Virus record (IMG/VR): IMGVR_UViG_3300008117_000011
Location: 159,672 to 223,671 of that record
Reading direction: 5' to 3' (one strand)
DNA from: a virus
DNA: 64,000 bases
In this document: positions 42,217 through 51,472 of the stretch, one piece after another
Layout of the letters: every line of letters begins with the position of its first letter
How positions within the stretch are numbered: the stretch's first letter is position 1
The notes under the pieces: model-generated
What the model was told of the DNA's origin: nothing
What the model saw: the letters and a program-made list of their open reading frames with translations, nothing else
The model's database searches: none
Made by a program: the position numbers and the translations under genes

Positions 42217-45174
42217 TTAAACGTCATCTAACCAAGATAAAGATACTTGAGCACCAGTATTGTTACCACCAGTTGCAATTATAGATACAGTTTCACCTGG
42301 ATTTATAAAAATTTCATAATTAGAAATATCAATAGTGTTACTATCCGTTTTATTTAAAATTGTTTTATATGCGGATCTACCAGTTCCTGCAGTGTAAGTC
42401 CCGTCAATAGCCGCTTGTACAGGTGAATTTACACTTACTGATGTATATGTTGGTGCCACTGAAAACGTACCATTTTTAACTAAATTAAATGTTATAGTAC
42501 TTACACCATCTGTTACAAGTGTTAATGTTTTAATAAGTGCAATTGTTTTATTTGGTACACCATTAAATGTTAGTGGGTTTGATAATGATATCATACTTTT
42601 ATTTGCCGTTGCACCAGGACTACCGTCTGCCGAATAATTGACACCATTATATATAATTATACCCTCAACAAACGCAGCCATTGATGCGTTTTTTATTGAA
42701 ACTGCGGTATTATTTGTTGTGTTTTGTGATATAAAACTAATTGGAAATGTTGGGTTAATTAAACTTGGTGATGTGTTTTGATTTGCAAATTTAATTTGAT
42801 GTGCCGGTGAAAAAAGACCTGTGGTCGCACTTTCAATATTAAATTGAATGGCCCCAAATCCTAACCATTGTACAACAATTTCATATACATTTCCTTTTGT
42901 TGGATCTAATAATACCCCACTTGGATTACTAGGGTTTGGTGAACTTTGTGTTGATGACCCATCAAATTTGTCAATGTTCCAAGAAGTTTGAGGAATAAAT
43001 TCATCGGTTCCTTGAAATCTTCTCATAACACCAAATGATGTCCCACTATATCCAATAAAAAATCCATTTGTGTTATCACCCCATCCAGCCCACTGAGTGT
43101 TTCCTGTAGCACCACTTGTAAATAAACAAGTAAATCTAATGTTTAATCCTTGACCATTTCTATATTTTGCTAGTTTTACAGTTCTTAATTGACCTGTGTT
43201 ATTAGTTGCTGCCGCTGTTGAGATGTTTACAAAAGTATTACCACTTTCGTAAGTAACGGTTCCACCAGTTGTAAAACCTGTTGTTATTAAATCAGTATTA
43301 ATACCGTATGGGTGTGTAATTTGAATAAGTGGTGACATTTCAGCAACTTGTAGTTCACCAAAAGCAGTTAATGGTTCGTCAATTTGAACTTTTAAGTGAC
43401 CCTCTTCATCAACACCAACGTTTCTAAAATTAAACCCCTCATCTTGACCCAATAGAATGTTTCTACCTAAGTTCGCTAAAACCTCTGGTGGTACTGGTGA
43501 GTTTGTTGAAAGTAAAAAACCACTTAAAGGTTTTATAAGTAATTTAGTATCAAAATAAAAATCCGTTTGATTTGTTGATGATGTATTTGTAAATTCTAAT
43601 TTAGCGTATGGTGAAAGTGCTGGTGATGAAAATGTTTGTAGTCCAGCGCCAGCTACATACATCACCATAGATGTCCTTAATAAATCAGTCCCAGCAGAAT
43701 CACTATAAAAATAAACGGTCAATATACCATCTGTATCTGAAAGAATTGATGTTTGTTGTTGTGAAAAATCTGGTGAAAGAGCAAAAACTGATGATGTATA
43801 TGTTTGACCAGACAACAATGGTGTTGTTGTTTTAAAAGCAAAACCATCTTGTCTAGTGTTAGCATAAGTACCATCAGGTTGAACCCCAGCTGTAATATTT
43901 CTACCCAAGTTTGCAACCATACCAGATGCAATTGGTGCAGTTAAATTAAGTACTTGACCATTAATTGATTTTGTTGTGAATTTTGTATCAAAATAAAAAT
44001 CGGTTTGTCCTGTTGCTGAGGTATTCTCAAAAGTATATTTTATGTAAGGAGCAAATGCTGGTGCACCAAACATTTGAAAACCATCAGTCGCCGCGTAAGG
44101 TAAACTTAGTGTTCTTATTTGGTCAGTACCAGCAGAATCAGAATACCAAAACACTCTTAATGTACCTGCTTGGTCTGCTCTTACGTGTGTTTGAACTTGT
44201 GAAAACCCAGGTGATAGTGCTAAAACCCCTGAGTCATATGTTTGACCTGAAGCTAAAGGCGTTGTGGTTAAAAACGCATAACCATCTGTTTTAACATTTT
44301 CATAACTACCGTCAGGTTCTTGACCAACAATAACATTCCTTCCTAAGTTTGCTACCATACCTGCCGCTATAGGGGCTGCCAAATTTAAAACTTGTCCATT
44401 AATTGATTTTGTTGTGAATTTTGTATCAAAATAAAAATCAGTTTGACCAGTTGCTGAAGTGTTTTCAAAAGTATATTTTATGTAAGGAGCAAAAGCCGGA
44501 GCCCCAAACATTTGGAACCCGTCAGTTGCCGCGTACGGTAAAGTTAGAACCCTTATTTCATCTGTACCCGCAGAATCAGAATACCAAAACACTCTTAATG
44601 TACCTGCCTGATCCGCTCTTACGTGGGTTTGAACTTGTGAATAACCGGGAGATAAAGCTAAAACACCTGAGTTAAAAGTTTGACCTGAACCCAAAGGTGT
44701 TGTTGTTAAAAATCCATACCCATCTGCTTTTAAGTTATCATAATTACCATCAGGGTCCTCACCAATTATAACAGATTTTGTAACATTTGCATCCCAATCT
44801 GTTTGTAATGAACCACTAAGATTTGAAGTTAGTGCTTCAAAATCACCTGCGGTTGTTTGTAATCTAATAAAAGTTTGGTTAGAATTACTTGTATTTGTAA
44901 ATCTAACCCTTGCATATTGTCTTGTAATAGTTATTCTGTGTACCTCATTTGTATTAGCACTTACGGACCAAGATATTGTGCTATCAGTATTTACACCATC
45001 TGGTGAAAAATCTAAAAATAATGTACCATTTTGATCTGTAAGAACCGCCATAACTATAGCGGAATATCTTTCAACGTCTACATATGTTCCGGTAAATGTT
45101 GTGCCCGACAATAATGGTGTTGTTGTTGAATTTGTGTCTAATACTTTATTTACTATTTGTGGTATAAAAGCCAT
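42217..45174 (-). CDS. Tail fibre/adhesin with three tandem 140-residue domains
   Basis: The 985-aa protein opens with an N-terminal virion domain (residues 1-130, VERYSAIVMAVLTDQNGTLFLDFSPDG). Then three tandem copies of an about 145-aa domain follow (units at about 130-275, 275-420, 420-570). Each runs from PDGNYDN/PDGSYEN through TTTPLGSGQTF to FDTKFTTKSINGQVLNL, and residues YSQVQTHVRADQAG recur nearly unchanged. After a short 'NLGRNILLGQDEG' start the remaining 400 residues form a different beta-rich head, with a LamG-like stretch (GNVYEIVVQWLGFGAIQFNIES) and a final VSIIATGGNNTGAQVSLSWLDD. The repeats look recently duplicated in DNA, giving a fibre of variable length. Confidence 0.8.
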   Translation of the reverse strand: MAFIPQIVNKVLDTNSTTTPLLSGTTFTGTYVDVERYSAIVMAVLTDQNGTLFLDFSPDGVNTDSTISWSVSANTNEVHRITITRQYARVRFTNTSNSNQTFIRLQTTAGDFEALTSNLSGSLQTDWDANVTKSVIIGEDPDGNYDNLKADGYGFLTTTPLGSGQTFNSGVLALSPGYSQVQTHVRADQAGTLRVFWYSDSAGTDEIRVLTLPYAATDGFQMFGAPAFAPYIKYTFENTSATGQTDFYFDTKFTTKSINGQVLNLAAPIAAGMVANLGRNVIVGQEPDGSYENVKTDGYAFLTTTPLASGQTYDSGVLALSPGFSQVQTHVRADQAGTLRVFWYSDSAGTDQIRTLSLPYAATDGFQMFGAPAFAPYIKYTFENTSATGQTDFYFDTKFTTKSINGQVLNLTAPIASGMVANLGRNITAGVQPDGTYANTRQDGFAFKTTTPLLSGQTYTSSVFALSPDFSQQQTSILSDTDGILTVYFYSDSAGTDLLRTSMVMYVAGAGLQTFSSPALSPYAKLEFTNTSSTNQTDFYFDTKLLIKPLSGFLLSTNSPVPPEVLANLGRNILLGQDEGFNFRNVGVDEEGHLKVQIDEPLTAFGELQVAEMSPLIQITHPYGINTDLITTGFTTGGTVTYESGNTFVNISTAAATNNTGQLRTVKLAKYRNGQGLNIRFTCLFTSGATGNTQWAGWGDNTNGFFIGYSGTSFGVMRRFQGTDEFIPQTSWNIDKFDGSSTQSSPNPSNPSGVLLDPTKGNVYEIVVQWLGFGAIQFNIESATTGLFSPAHQIKFANQNTSPSLINPTFPISFISQNTTNNTAVSIKNASMAAFVEGIIIYNGVNYSADGSPGATANKSMISLSNPLTFNGVPNKTIALIKTLTLVTDGVSTITFNLVKNGTFSVAPTYTSVSVNSPVQAAIDGTYTAGTGRSAYKTILNKTDSNTIDISNYEIFINPGETVSIIATGGNNTGAQVSLSWLDDV
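43470..44790. repeat. Tandem domain duplications inside the 985-aa fibre gene
   Basis: Three units of roughly 430-440 bp are present. The first two (about 44360-44790 and 43920-44355) are very similar at the DNA level (for example the stretch around 43966-44015 recurs at 44401-44450 with few changes). The third, 43470-43915, is more diverged, showing duplication at different times. Confidence 0.75.
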
Positions 45175-45201
45175 AACCTTTTTAATTTAAATATTTTAAT
45201 G

Positions 45202-48153
45202 TTACATTTGTAACCAAGTTCCTGTTCCTGTATTAAATAATATAATTGCACCTCCATCGGCATCTAATATTAGTGTTTGTGTGTTTTCAACTCCAATAAT
45301 TGTGTCTGTACCATTTGCAATAAATGTTATATTATTAATATATGAGTTTAACCCAATGTCTTTAACATCATACCTTAATCTACCAGATGTAACAGAATTA
45401 GGTAAATAAATTGTAGTTGCTGATATTGAAGAGTCAACACCAATAACATTGTCGGTTGTAAGGGCTGAATATGTGGCGCCGCTAACATAGGTGTAGTTAT
45501 TTCCAATAGTATTAACATTTCTATACTCAACCACACCAGTTGTTTCATTTCTCCCTAAAATTTGTGTTAAATTGTTATTAAGGTTTGGTATATCTGATAT
45601 TGTAATGGTGTTAGCGGTAAACCCATTTTGTACAACTGTTCCACCAGTAACAATTAAATCACCATCATATACTAAATCACCAACAACAACGACATCCCCC
45701 ACAACATCTAAATTACCATTAATACAAGTATTTCCTGTTACAGATAAAGTACACCCTGTTGTGTGTCCAGAAATATTGAATGACCCAATTTGGTTTGTGT
45801 TTCCTGTTACATTATAGTTACCAATCTGTGTTGTATTACCAGAAATTGTATAATTACCATTTAATGTTTTTGTATATTCCCAATATCCTTGTGATGAATT
45901 ATATGATATTAAATCACCATTTGTTTGACCACTAGTTTGAACATTGTGTAAATCACCTAAGTTATATCCTAATGATGGTCTGACAAATAGTGAACCATTA
46001 ACAGCAGCATCAATAACAATAGCCATTTGGATTTTAAGGTTTGGTTCAGTAGGTTCAAAACTAGTTAACCCACCAGGTATTGTTGGACTTACATAAAGTA
46101 TCGTACCATCAACCCAGGTTTCACCATATAGTGAACCTGTAGTGTTTACCCCCCTAATTAAGCCAAATTCATAAACATAACCATCTTCACCATTTAATAT
46201 GTTTTCCCCAGCAATACCTAATGTAAAATAGTATGGAATAGTACCATCTGCAATCATATACTCACCAAGTATTCTACCACTAGTACCAAGAGTACCAGAC
46301 GCTCTGACAACCCTACCTTTATTTATTGTCGCACCACTTTGGTTTTTAATATAATATAGATTGTCTAAACCAACTTTAAGGCTTACGTTATTTCCTTCTA
46401 AATCAACATCAAGTGTTCCATAATCAACATCCCAATGAAGCCTACCTTCTTGTACTGTTGGTACGTATGCGGTATTAAAATCAATGTAATTTGTATATAC
46501 TGATGTTGCGGATAATGAATTAAATTTTGAATCCCCCGATGCGGTAATCCAAGCAGTTTCAACACCCGCATTGTTCTCAACGATAATATTTTTATCATTA
46601 TCATTTCCAGTACCACCTTTAAATTGAACCCCCCCTAATATTGAATTTGTTGTAATTTCAGGTGATGTTGAATTATTATATGCTTGTTGTAAATTTGTTG
46701 TGGATGTTCCACCAAACTTAGACGCAAAAAAGAATTTAGCCTTAGTTTCGTCAGTTAAATCAGTTGCCGTACTTAATACAGATAAAACACCTATAAGAAC
46801 AGCATCGGTACTTAAATTAGGGAATGATATAAATGATTCATTTTGTAATGCTGAAATTGCTAATGCTAGTGTATTGTAATTTTGTTGACCATACATTACC
46901 ACAACTGAACCATCTTGTTGTAAGTAAATTCTTTGATTTGTTGCCTTTGTTCCTGTTATTGGTGTAATAACACCACCAAGGTCATAATTTAAAGGGTCAA
47001 TATCTGTTACATCTGTCAATGTCGCCCCTGTTTGTGTTCTATATTGAAATGTTCTAGGGTTTTCTCCTGTAACGTAAATAGTGTTTGGACTTAAAGTATT
47101 ATTTGCAAAATTAATACCTAACCCATATAGATAGCCAGCACTTGTATTAAACTTTAAATTAGCCCCATTTGTTGATGGTAGTATACCTCCATTAATTAAA
47201 TTAATAGGTGTGAACATATCTCGTAATTGACCCAATGGGGATAAAACAAAATCAGGTTGACTAAATACTGAATAAATTGATGTTTTATCTGGGTGGCTTA
47301 ATTTACCTAAAAATATATTTTGTCTTCTTTGTTGTTCCGATAAAGGTGTTGATTGTTGTGATATTGTACCACCACTATTTAAAAAAACAAATGTTTCAGT
47401 GGAAGTGTTAACAAAATTATCTGTGTTTACCCCACCACTATAAGATAAATAATATATTTGTGGACTTAAAGGGTTTGATGTGTCATCAACAATCCACCCT
47501 TTAACTGGTGATACATAAAATGTTGTTGTTGATGCTGTTGTAATACCTGTAAATTCAAACACACCTGTTGATGAGTTTACCGTAGATATATTATATCCTA
47601 AAGCTACCCAATCAGAACCATTACTAACCAATTGTAACGCATTTGTTTCACCAAGTATCACAAATGGTTTATCATCTATTGTTTCTGAACCAAAAGGTTG
47701 TACTGTTACAGCGCCTCCTCCATTATTTTTAATATTATATAATTTACCTTGTACACCTACCGCAGTTGGTAAATATATTGTAAAAGTTCCACCAGAAGCA
47801 TCTATCATAAAATCTTCTGTTTGTGCTGTATACGTTGAATTAATTGTCTTCTGTGGAAATATAATACCACCAGTTGATGTAATACCACTAGTTTGTGTTA
47901 AACCACTAACAAATAATGTATCGGCTGATAGACCATTTGTAAAAATTGTAGGACCGTAAACAGTTCCTCCGGATAATGTTGATAATCTATCCCACCCTAT
48001 TGGGAGTATTTGATTTGCTGTTGATCCTGATGTATATAAAATTGCATCAGCTGTATTAAGTGCTAATTCACCAGATGTTAGTCCACTTGCGGGTGGAACT
48101 TTTCCTGGGACATTAGACCTTTTAATAAGGAATGTCGTTTGTCTATTTGCCAT
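45202..48153 (-). CDS. Tail fibre with typical 'RSNVPGKVP' attachment domain
   Basis: The 983-aa protein starts ANRQTTFLIKRSNVPGKVPPASGLTSGELALNTADAILY, an attachment domain widespread in fibres of T4-like phages that begins by matching 'GEL-LNTADG-LY'. The following domain (YTAQTEDFMIDASGG, FTIYLPTAVG) is the beta-prism/trimerisation type seen in fibres. The centre is a long beta shaft; residues about 780-870 repeat 'GNTTQIGNYNVTGNT' and 'DVVGDVVVVGDL'. The C-terminus ends GGAIILFNTGTGTWLQM. A second, separate gene of similar type (560 aa) lies upstream. It is preceded by a TATTTAT element and, further up, by the terminator of the 560-aa fibre. Confidence 0.85.
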   Translation of the reverse strand: MANRQTTFLIKRSNVPGKVPPASGLTSGELALNTADAILYTSGSTANQILPIGWDRLSTLSGGTVYGPTIFTNGLSADTLFVSGLTQTSGITSTGGIIFPQKTINSTYTAQTEDFMIDASGGTFTIYLPTAVGVQGKLYNIKNNGGGAVTVQPFGSETIDDKPFVILGETNALQLVSNGSDWVALGYNISTVNSSTGVFEFTGITTASTTTFYVSPVKGWIVDDTSNPLSPQIYYLSYSGGVNTDNFVNTSTETFVFLNSGGTISQQSTPLSEQQRRQNIFLGKLSHPDKTSIYSVFSQPDFVLSPLGQLRDMFTPINLINGGILPSTNGANLKFNTSAGYLYGLGINFANNTLSPNTIYVTGENPRTFQYRTQTGATLTDVTDIDPLNYDLGGVITPITGTKATNQRIYLQQDGSVVVMYGQQNYNTLALAISALQNESFISFPNLSTDAVLIGVLSVLSTATDLTDETKAKFFFASKFGGTSTTNLQQAYNNSTSPEITTNSILGGVQFKGGTGNDNDKNIIVENNAGVETAWITASGDSKFNSLSATSVYTNYIDFNTAYVPTVQEGRLHWDVDYGTLDVDLEGNNVSLKVGLDNLYYIKNQSGATINKGRVVRASGTLGTSGRILGEYMIADGTIPYYFTLGIAGENILNGEDGYVYEFGLIRGVNTTGSLYGETWVDGTILYVSPTIPGGLTSFEPTEPNLKIQMAIVIDAAVNGSLFVRPSLGYNLGDLHNVQTSGQTNGDLISYNSSQGYWEYTKTLNGNYTISGNTTQIGNYNVTGNTNQIGSFNISGHTTGCTLSVTGNTCINGNLDVVGDVVVVGDLVYDGDLIVTGGTVVQNGFTANTITISDIPNLNNNLTQILGRNETTGVVEYRNVNTIGNNYTYVSGATYSALTTDNVIGVDSSISATTIYLPNSVTSGRLRYDVKDIGLNSYINNITFIANGTDTIIGVENTQTLILDADGGAIILFNTGTGTWLQM

Positions 48154-48196
48154 ATATATGACTTAAATTATATGTAATGGTTATATAACCTTTTTT

Positions 48197-48203
48197 ATAA
48201 ATA
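48197..48203 (-). promoter_or_regulatory. TATTTAT element upstream of the 983-aa fibre
   Basis: Minus-strand AGTATTTATAAAAAAGGTTATATAACC; the element is 43 nt from the ATG, and the leader contains a short palindrome (GGTTATATAACC) not seen in other copies. Confidence 0.45.
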
Positions 48204-48239
48204 CTAATGGTTGATAAAAAAAATTAAATTATTTGAAAT

Positions 48240-48269
48240 AAAAAAGGGGAGTTACCCTCCCCCTTTTTT
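48240..48269 (-). terminator. Terminator after the 560-aa fibre gene
   Basis: GGGGAG (48246-48251) pairs with CTCCCC (48257-48262) around a 5-nt loop; flanking A/T runs lengthen the stem and give a T run on both strands. It lies 35 bp beyond the fibre stop at 48305. Confidence 0.75.
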
Positions 48270-48304
48270 GTATTAAAATTATTTGTTGTTAGTAATAACT
48301 ACCC

Positions 48305-49987
48305 TTAGTAGCTGCCCCCATCTAAAACATCAAATTCGGCCAAGACTCTAACCCCATTAAATGAACCATCATCAGTAGGGTCTGTACTTCTAATTACAAT
48401 GTCATTTAATTGTGTAACCCAACCTCTATTTGGATATCCAGTAAGAGCAGTATATTCTGTAACACTTGGTACCTCTGTTCCGGTAAGACCTGTAAGGTTT
48501 TGCATTCTTACAATATCAAAATTAACATCACCAGCCGCAATACCATTACCGTCTTGGATTGTAAATCCGGCGTTAACAGATGTTGCAATTGTTGATCCAG
48601 TTGGGTTATAGTTTAATGTAATGTTTGGGTCTTCTACGTAAAGGTTGCTTGTAAATGCTGATATTGCAGCTCCAAGTACCGTTAAGTCACCTTGGATTAC
48701 AACATTACCTGCGGCATCAATGTTATCAACACTTAAAGTATTTGTTCCGTCATTGTATGTGAATGTTGATTCATCTGTTAGTAATCCTCCAGGTCCAACA
48801 TAAACAACTCTTCCCTGTGTAAGGTTTGAGAAACTTAAACCAGAAACTGTGTTGATTGACGCAACCAAATCTGGTTGTCCTTCATTTTGAGAAATTGTGA
48901 AAGTATTTGTTGTTGGACTATATGTAAAACCTGTAACATATGTATCGTTAATATCAATACCAGATAAACTAACGCTATACACAACACCATCATTTCTTGT
49001 AAAGTCTAAAGCTTCAGTTCCAGAGTTGTATGTTCCACCAGTTGTATAAACGTTTGTATATGGTAATGTGTATGTACCAGGAGCAACGTCTTGATTATAT
49101 AACAATCCAATTGACGCTGTACTAGTATTATCGGTAGCAGCCGTATTTGTACCACCGGTAACATAAGTGTCGTTTGTGTCAATAGTGCTTAAATCAACAG
49201 TATATGATGTACTATCATTTTTAACAAAAGTAATTAATTTATTACCATTGTTGTATGTACCACCAGTTGTAAATGTATCTTGTGTTGTGATAAAATAAGG
49301 GCCACCTATAGGTGTGCCGTGATAATCTAACTGAGCTGATTGTGTCGGTGTATCGTTAGTTGACGGAGTTAAAGTATTTCCAGTAACATAAACATCATTT
49401 GTTTGACTAAAAGCTGTAAGCGATCCATAATTTACAATCTCTAATGAGCTTGATCCAGTTGCGGTTGTGTTATAAAGTCCAGTACCAGTAATTGTTAAAT
49501 TATTAACAACTTCAGTTCCGGTTACATTTAAATTACCATTAATTGTAAGAGCTGTAAAAGAATCAATTGTTACTGGAACAGCTGGCTTACCATTATTTAG
49601 TTCAATTGTTAGTACATTTGGTGACCAAGTAGCTCCAGTTGTATATGAGTCAACAGATGCCGCAATGTCCGTTATATCTGCCAACACAAAACCAGATGTT
49701 GTACCAGAAAGGAATTTACCAACAAGCCCAGAACCAGTTTGGTCTTGATATTTTGTGATTTGATTTCTTAATCTTAAATCATAGAGATTAGAACCAACCT
49801 CAAAAAAGTTTGCTGTAGTACCTGTTCCTGCCGGAGTCCATTCTGCTGTTGATGTTGTAAATCCTGAGAAAAATACAATACCATCTGCGGTATTAACAAT
49901 TGGTTCACCTTTTAATAGACTACTAGGTAATGGTCTATTAACTATATCTGAATTTTTTAAAACGTGTGTTGTGTTTCTTATTGCCAT
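48305..49987 (-). CDS. Tail fibre, short form with periodic beta repeats
   Basis: The 560-aa protein starts AIRNTTHVLKNSDIVNRPLPSSLLKGEPIVNTADGIVFF, the same 'GE--VNTADG-L-F' attachment pattern as the 983-aa fibre. Its middle has a series of similar segments (TTGGTYNNGNKLITFVKNDSTSYTVDLSTIDTND and TTGGTYNSGTEALDFTRNDGVVYSVSLSGIDIND), each a strand-turn-strand repeat of about 60-70 residues. The C-terminal third (ISAFTSNLYVEDPNITLNYNPTG, then WVTQLNDIVIRSTDPTDDG) looks like a fibre head. It is most likely a separate side fibre or whisker. It is flanked by a TATTTAT element upstream and a terminator downstream, so it is probably transcribed alone. Confidence 0.85.
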   Translation of the reverse strand: MAIRNTTHVLKNSDIVNRPLPSSLLKGEPIVNTADGIVFFSGFTTSTAEWTPAGTGTTANFFEVGSNLYDLRLRNQITKYQDQTGSGLVGKFLSGTTSGFVLADITDIAASVDSYTTGATWSPNVLTIELNNGKPAVPVTIDSFTALTINGNLNVTGTEVVNNLTITGTGLYNTTATGSSSLEIVNYGSLTAFSQTNDVYVTGNTLTPSTNDTPTQSAQLDYHGTPIGGPYFITTQDTFTTGGTYNNGNKLITFVKNDSTSYTVDLSTIDTNDTYVTGGTNTAATDNTSTASIGLLYNQDVAPGTYTLPYTNVYTTGGTYNSGTEALDFTRNDGVVYSVSLSGIDINDTYVTGFTYSPTTNTFTISQNEGQPDLVASINTVSGLSFSNLTQGRVVYVGPGGLLTDESTFTYNDGTNTLSVDNIDAAGNVVIQGDLTVLGAAISAFTSNLYVEDPNITLNYNPTGSTIATSVNAGFTIQDGNGIAAGDVNFDIVRMQNLTGLTGTEVPSVTEYTALTGYPNRGWVTQLNDIVIRSTDPTDDGSFNGVRVLAEFDVLDGGSY

Positions 49988-50002
49988 AACTTATTTTATT
50001 TA

Positions 50003-50009
50003 ATAAATA
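50003..50009 (-). promoter_or_regulatory. TATTTAT element upstream of the 560-aa fibre
   Basis: Minus-strand AATATTTATTAAATAAAATAAG precedes the ATG at 49987 by 15 nt, in the typical 10-15 nt spacing. Confidence 0.5.
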
Positions 50010-50018
50010 TTTACTTTT

Positions 50019-50597
50019 TTAAAAAGTCCCACCATTTAGTGTATCATTTTGTATAACTGAACTATTGGCTGTTATAATTCTTGAATTTCCTAAACTATCA
50101 AGACCTAAATCAACTTGTGGTGTATTAACTTTTGTGGTTGATGTCCATATACTAGAGGTTCCATTTACCGTGTTAATATCTCTAAAACGCTTAAGTGGTT
50201 TACCCAAATCAATTGTATTATCTGTTACTGGTGTTACATTATTATGAATTGTAATTCCTGTGTTACAACTATGAATATTTTCTACATATAATTCTGTAAT
50301 ACAGTTGCCACTACCACCAGAAAATTGTGATCCAGTATTAAATAAAGACCAGTCAGTTATTGTACCATTCCAAGGTGAAGGATTTAATTTATAGTATTGA
50401 GTTCCACCACTAACACCAACAACCATCCCAGCTCTTCTTCTTAAGTTAGGAATTGCGTTTAGTTCAGTTAAATTATTGACGTTTCTAAATCCGTCAATAC
50501 CATACAAGGGGTCAATTACCGGATATGTATCAAGCGGATCTGTAGGTGAGATAAACCCTACAATTTCAACTCCTCCGGAAAGACTAAAACTCATCAT
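50019..50597 (-). CDS. Small fibre/virion protein
   Basis: The 192-aa protein begins SFSLSGGVEIVGFISPTDPLDTYPVIDPLYGIDGFRNV and continues LTELNAIPNLRRRAGMVVGVSGGTQYYKL. The 'DPLYGIDG-R-V--L-EL--IP---R--GM-V-V--TN--Y-L' block resembles surface domains seen in fibre proteins of related phages. The second half, CITELYVENIHSCNTGITIHNNV, has short strand repeats ending in a putative trimer (DLGKPLKRFRDI). It lies between the 560-aa fibre and the Thr/Pro protein and may be an accessory fibre subunit; no motif proves it. Confidence 0.65.
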   Translation of the reverse strand: MMSFSLSGGVEIVGFISPTDPLDTYPVIDPLYGIDGFRNVNNLTELNAIPNLRRRAGMVVGVSGGTQYYKLNPSPWNGTITDWSLFNTGSQFSGGSGNCITELYVENIHSCNTGITIHNNVTPVTDNTIDLGKPLKRFRDINTVNGTSSIWTSTTKVNTPQVDLGLDSLGNSRIITANSSVIQNDTLNGGTF

Positions 50598-50618
50598 AAT
50601 TTATTTTTCTTTTTTAAA

Positions 50619-51470
50619 TTAACTACACATCCAACTATAAATATTTCCGTTAAAGTTGAAGTATGTTCTGTATATGTTATATGTTACTGGGAATCCACCT
50701 CCATCAACAATTGTAATTTGTCCATTGAGTATTGTTGGAATCACAAATCCATTACATCCTGACAAACTATCTCTAAATTTAGAAGGTTGTGCAAGACTTG
50801 TAGGTATTAAAATATATCCATAACCAAGACCGACATTAAATTCAACATAGGTCTCCACGACAGGATTTCTAGCATCAAATGTAAGTGATGGTACATCTAC
50901 TAGTGTAATATTTGTTTTATTAACCTTACCATAATAAATACCGAGCTCAGCTGGTGTTGGGCTCTTTGTAGGTGTTGGTGTTGGTGTATTTGTAGGTGTA
51001 ACCGTTGGTGTAACACTTATTGTAGGTGTTGGTGTTGGTGTAAACGCAGATGGTAATGGCGTAATACAAATATCCCAAGTCGCCGTAGGAGTTGGTGTTG
51101 GTGTCGCAGTCGGTGTTGACGTAGGTGTTTTTGTAGGTGTCGGTGTAACACTTGACGTAGGTGTAGGTGTCGGTGTAACACTTGACGTAGGTGTAGGTGT
51201 CGGTGTAGGTGTTCTTGTTGGTGTTGGTGTAGGTGTAGGAGTTGGTGTAGGCCTAGGTACATTTAAAATATACGGACAATCATCATCTAATACCAATATT
51301 GTATACGTCCCATAAATTTCTTGAGGTGGAATTAAAAGTCCCGGTTCAAATGTTAATGGTAATACGACAATACCCAGATTTATAACATCAAGTGAGTTAT
51401 CTGGTTTAAAAAGAACTTGAGCTTCTTCCCCATCATTATAAACGCTATTTATTGTAATTGTTTGACTCAT
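50619..51470 (-). CDS. Structural protein with long Thr/Pro mucin-like linker
   Basis: Residues 1-70 of this 283-aa protein form a small beta domain ([22 protein letters not shown]). Then about 110 residues (coordinates about 50940-51250) are almost purely Thr and Pro with Ser/Val interruptions, a mucin-like rod. Residues about 185-283 form a C-terminal domain ([21 protein letters not shown], then [12 protein letters not shown], ending [12 protein letters not shown]) probably a surface tip. Such rods are extended and heavily O-glycosylated in other organisms. Its start overlaps the next upstream gene by only a few bases. It is probably a virion decoration or whisker-like protein. Confidence 0.7.
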   Translation of the reverse strand: MSQTITINSVYNDGEEAQVLFKPDNSLDVINLGIVVLPLTFEPGLLIPPQEIYGTYTILVLDDDCPYILNVPRPTPTPTPTPTPTRTPTPTPTPTSSVTPTPTPTSSVTPTPTKTPTSTPTATPTPTPTATWDICITPLPSAFTPTPTPTISVTPTVTPTNTPTPTPTKSPTPAELGIYYGKVNKTNITLVDVPSLTFDARNPVVETYVEFNVGLGYGYILIPTSLAQPSKFRDSLSGCNGFVIPTILNGQITIVDGGGFPVTYNIYRTYFNFNGNIYSWMCS

Positions 51471-51472
51471 CC

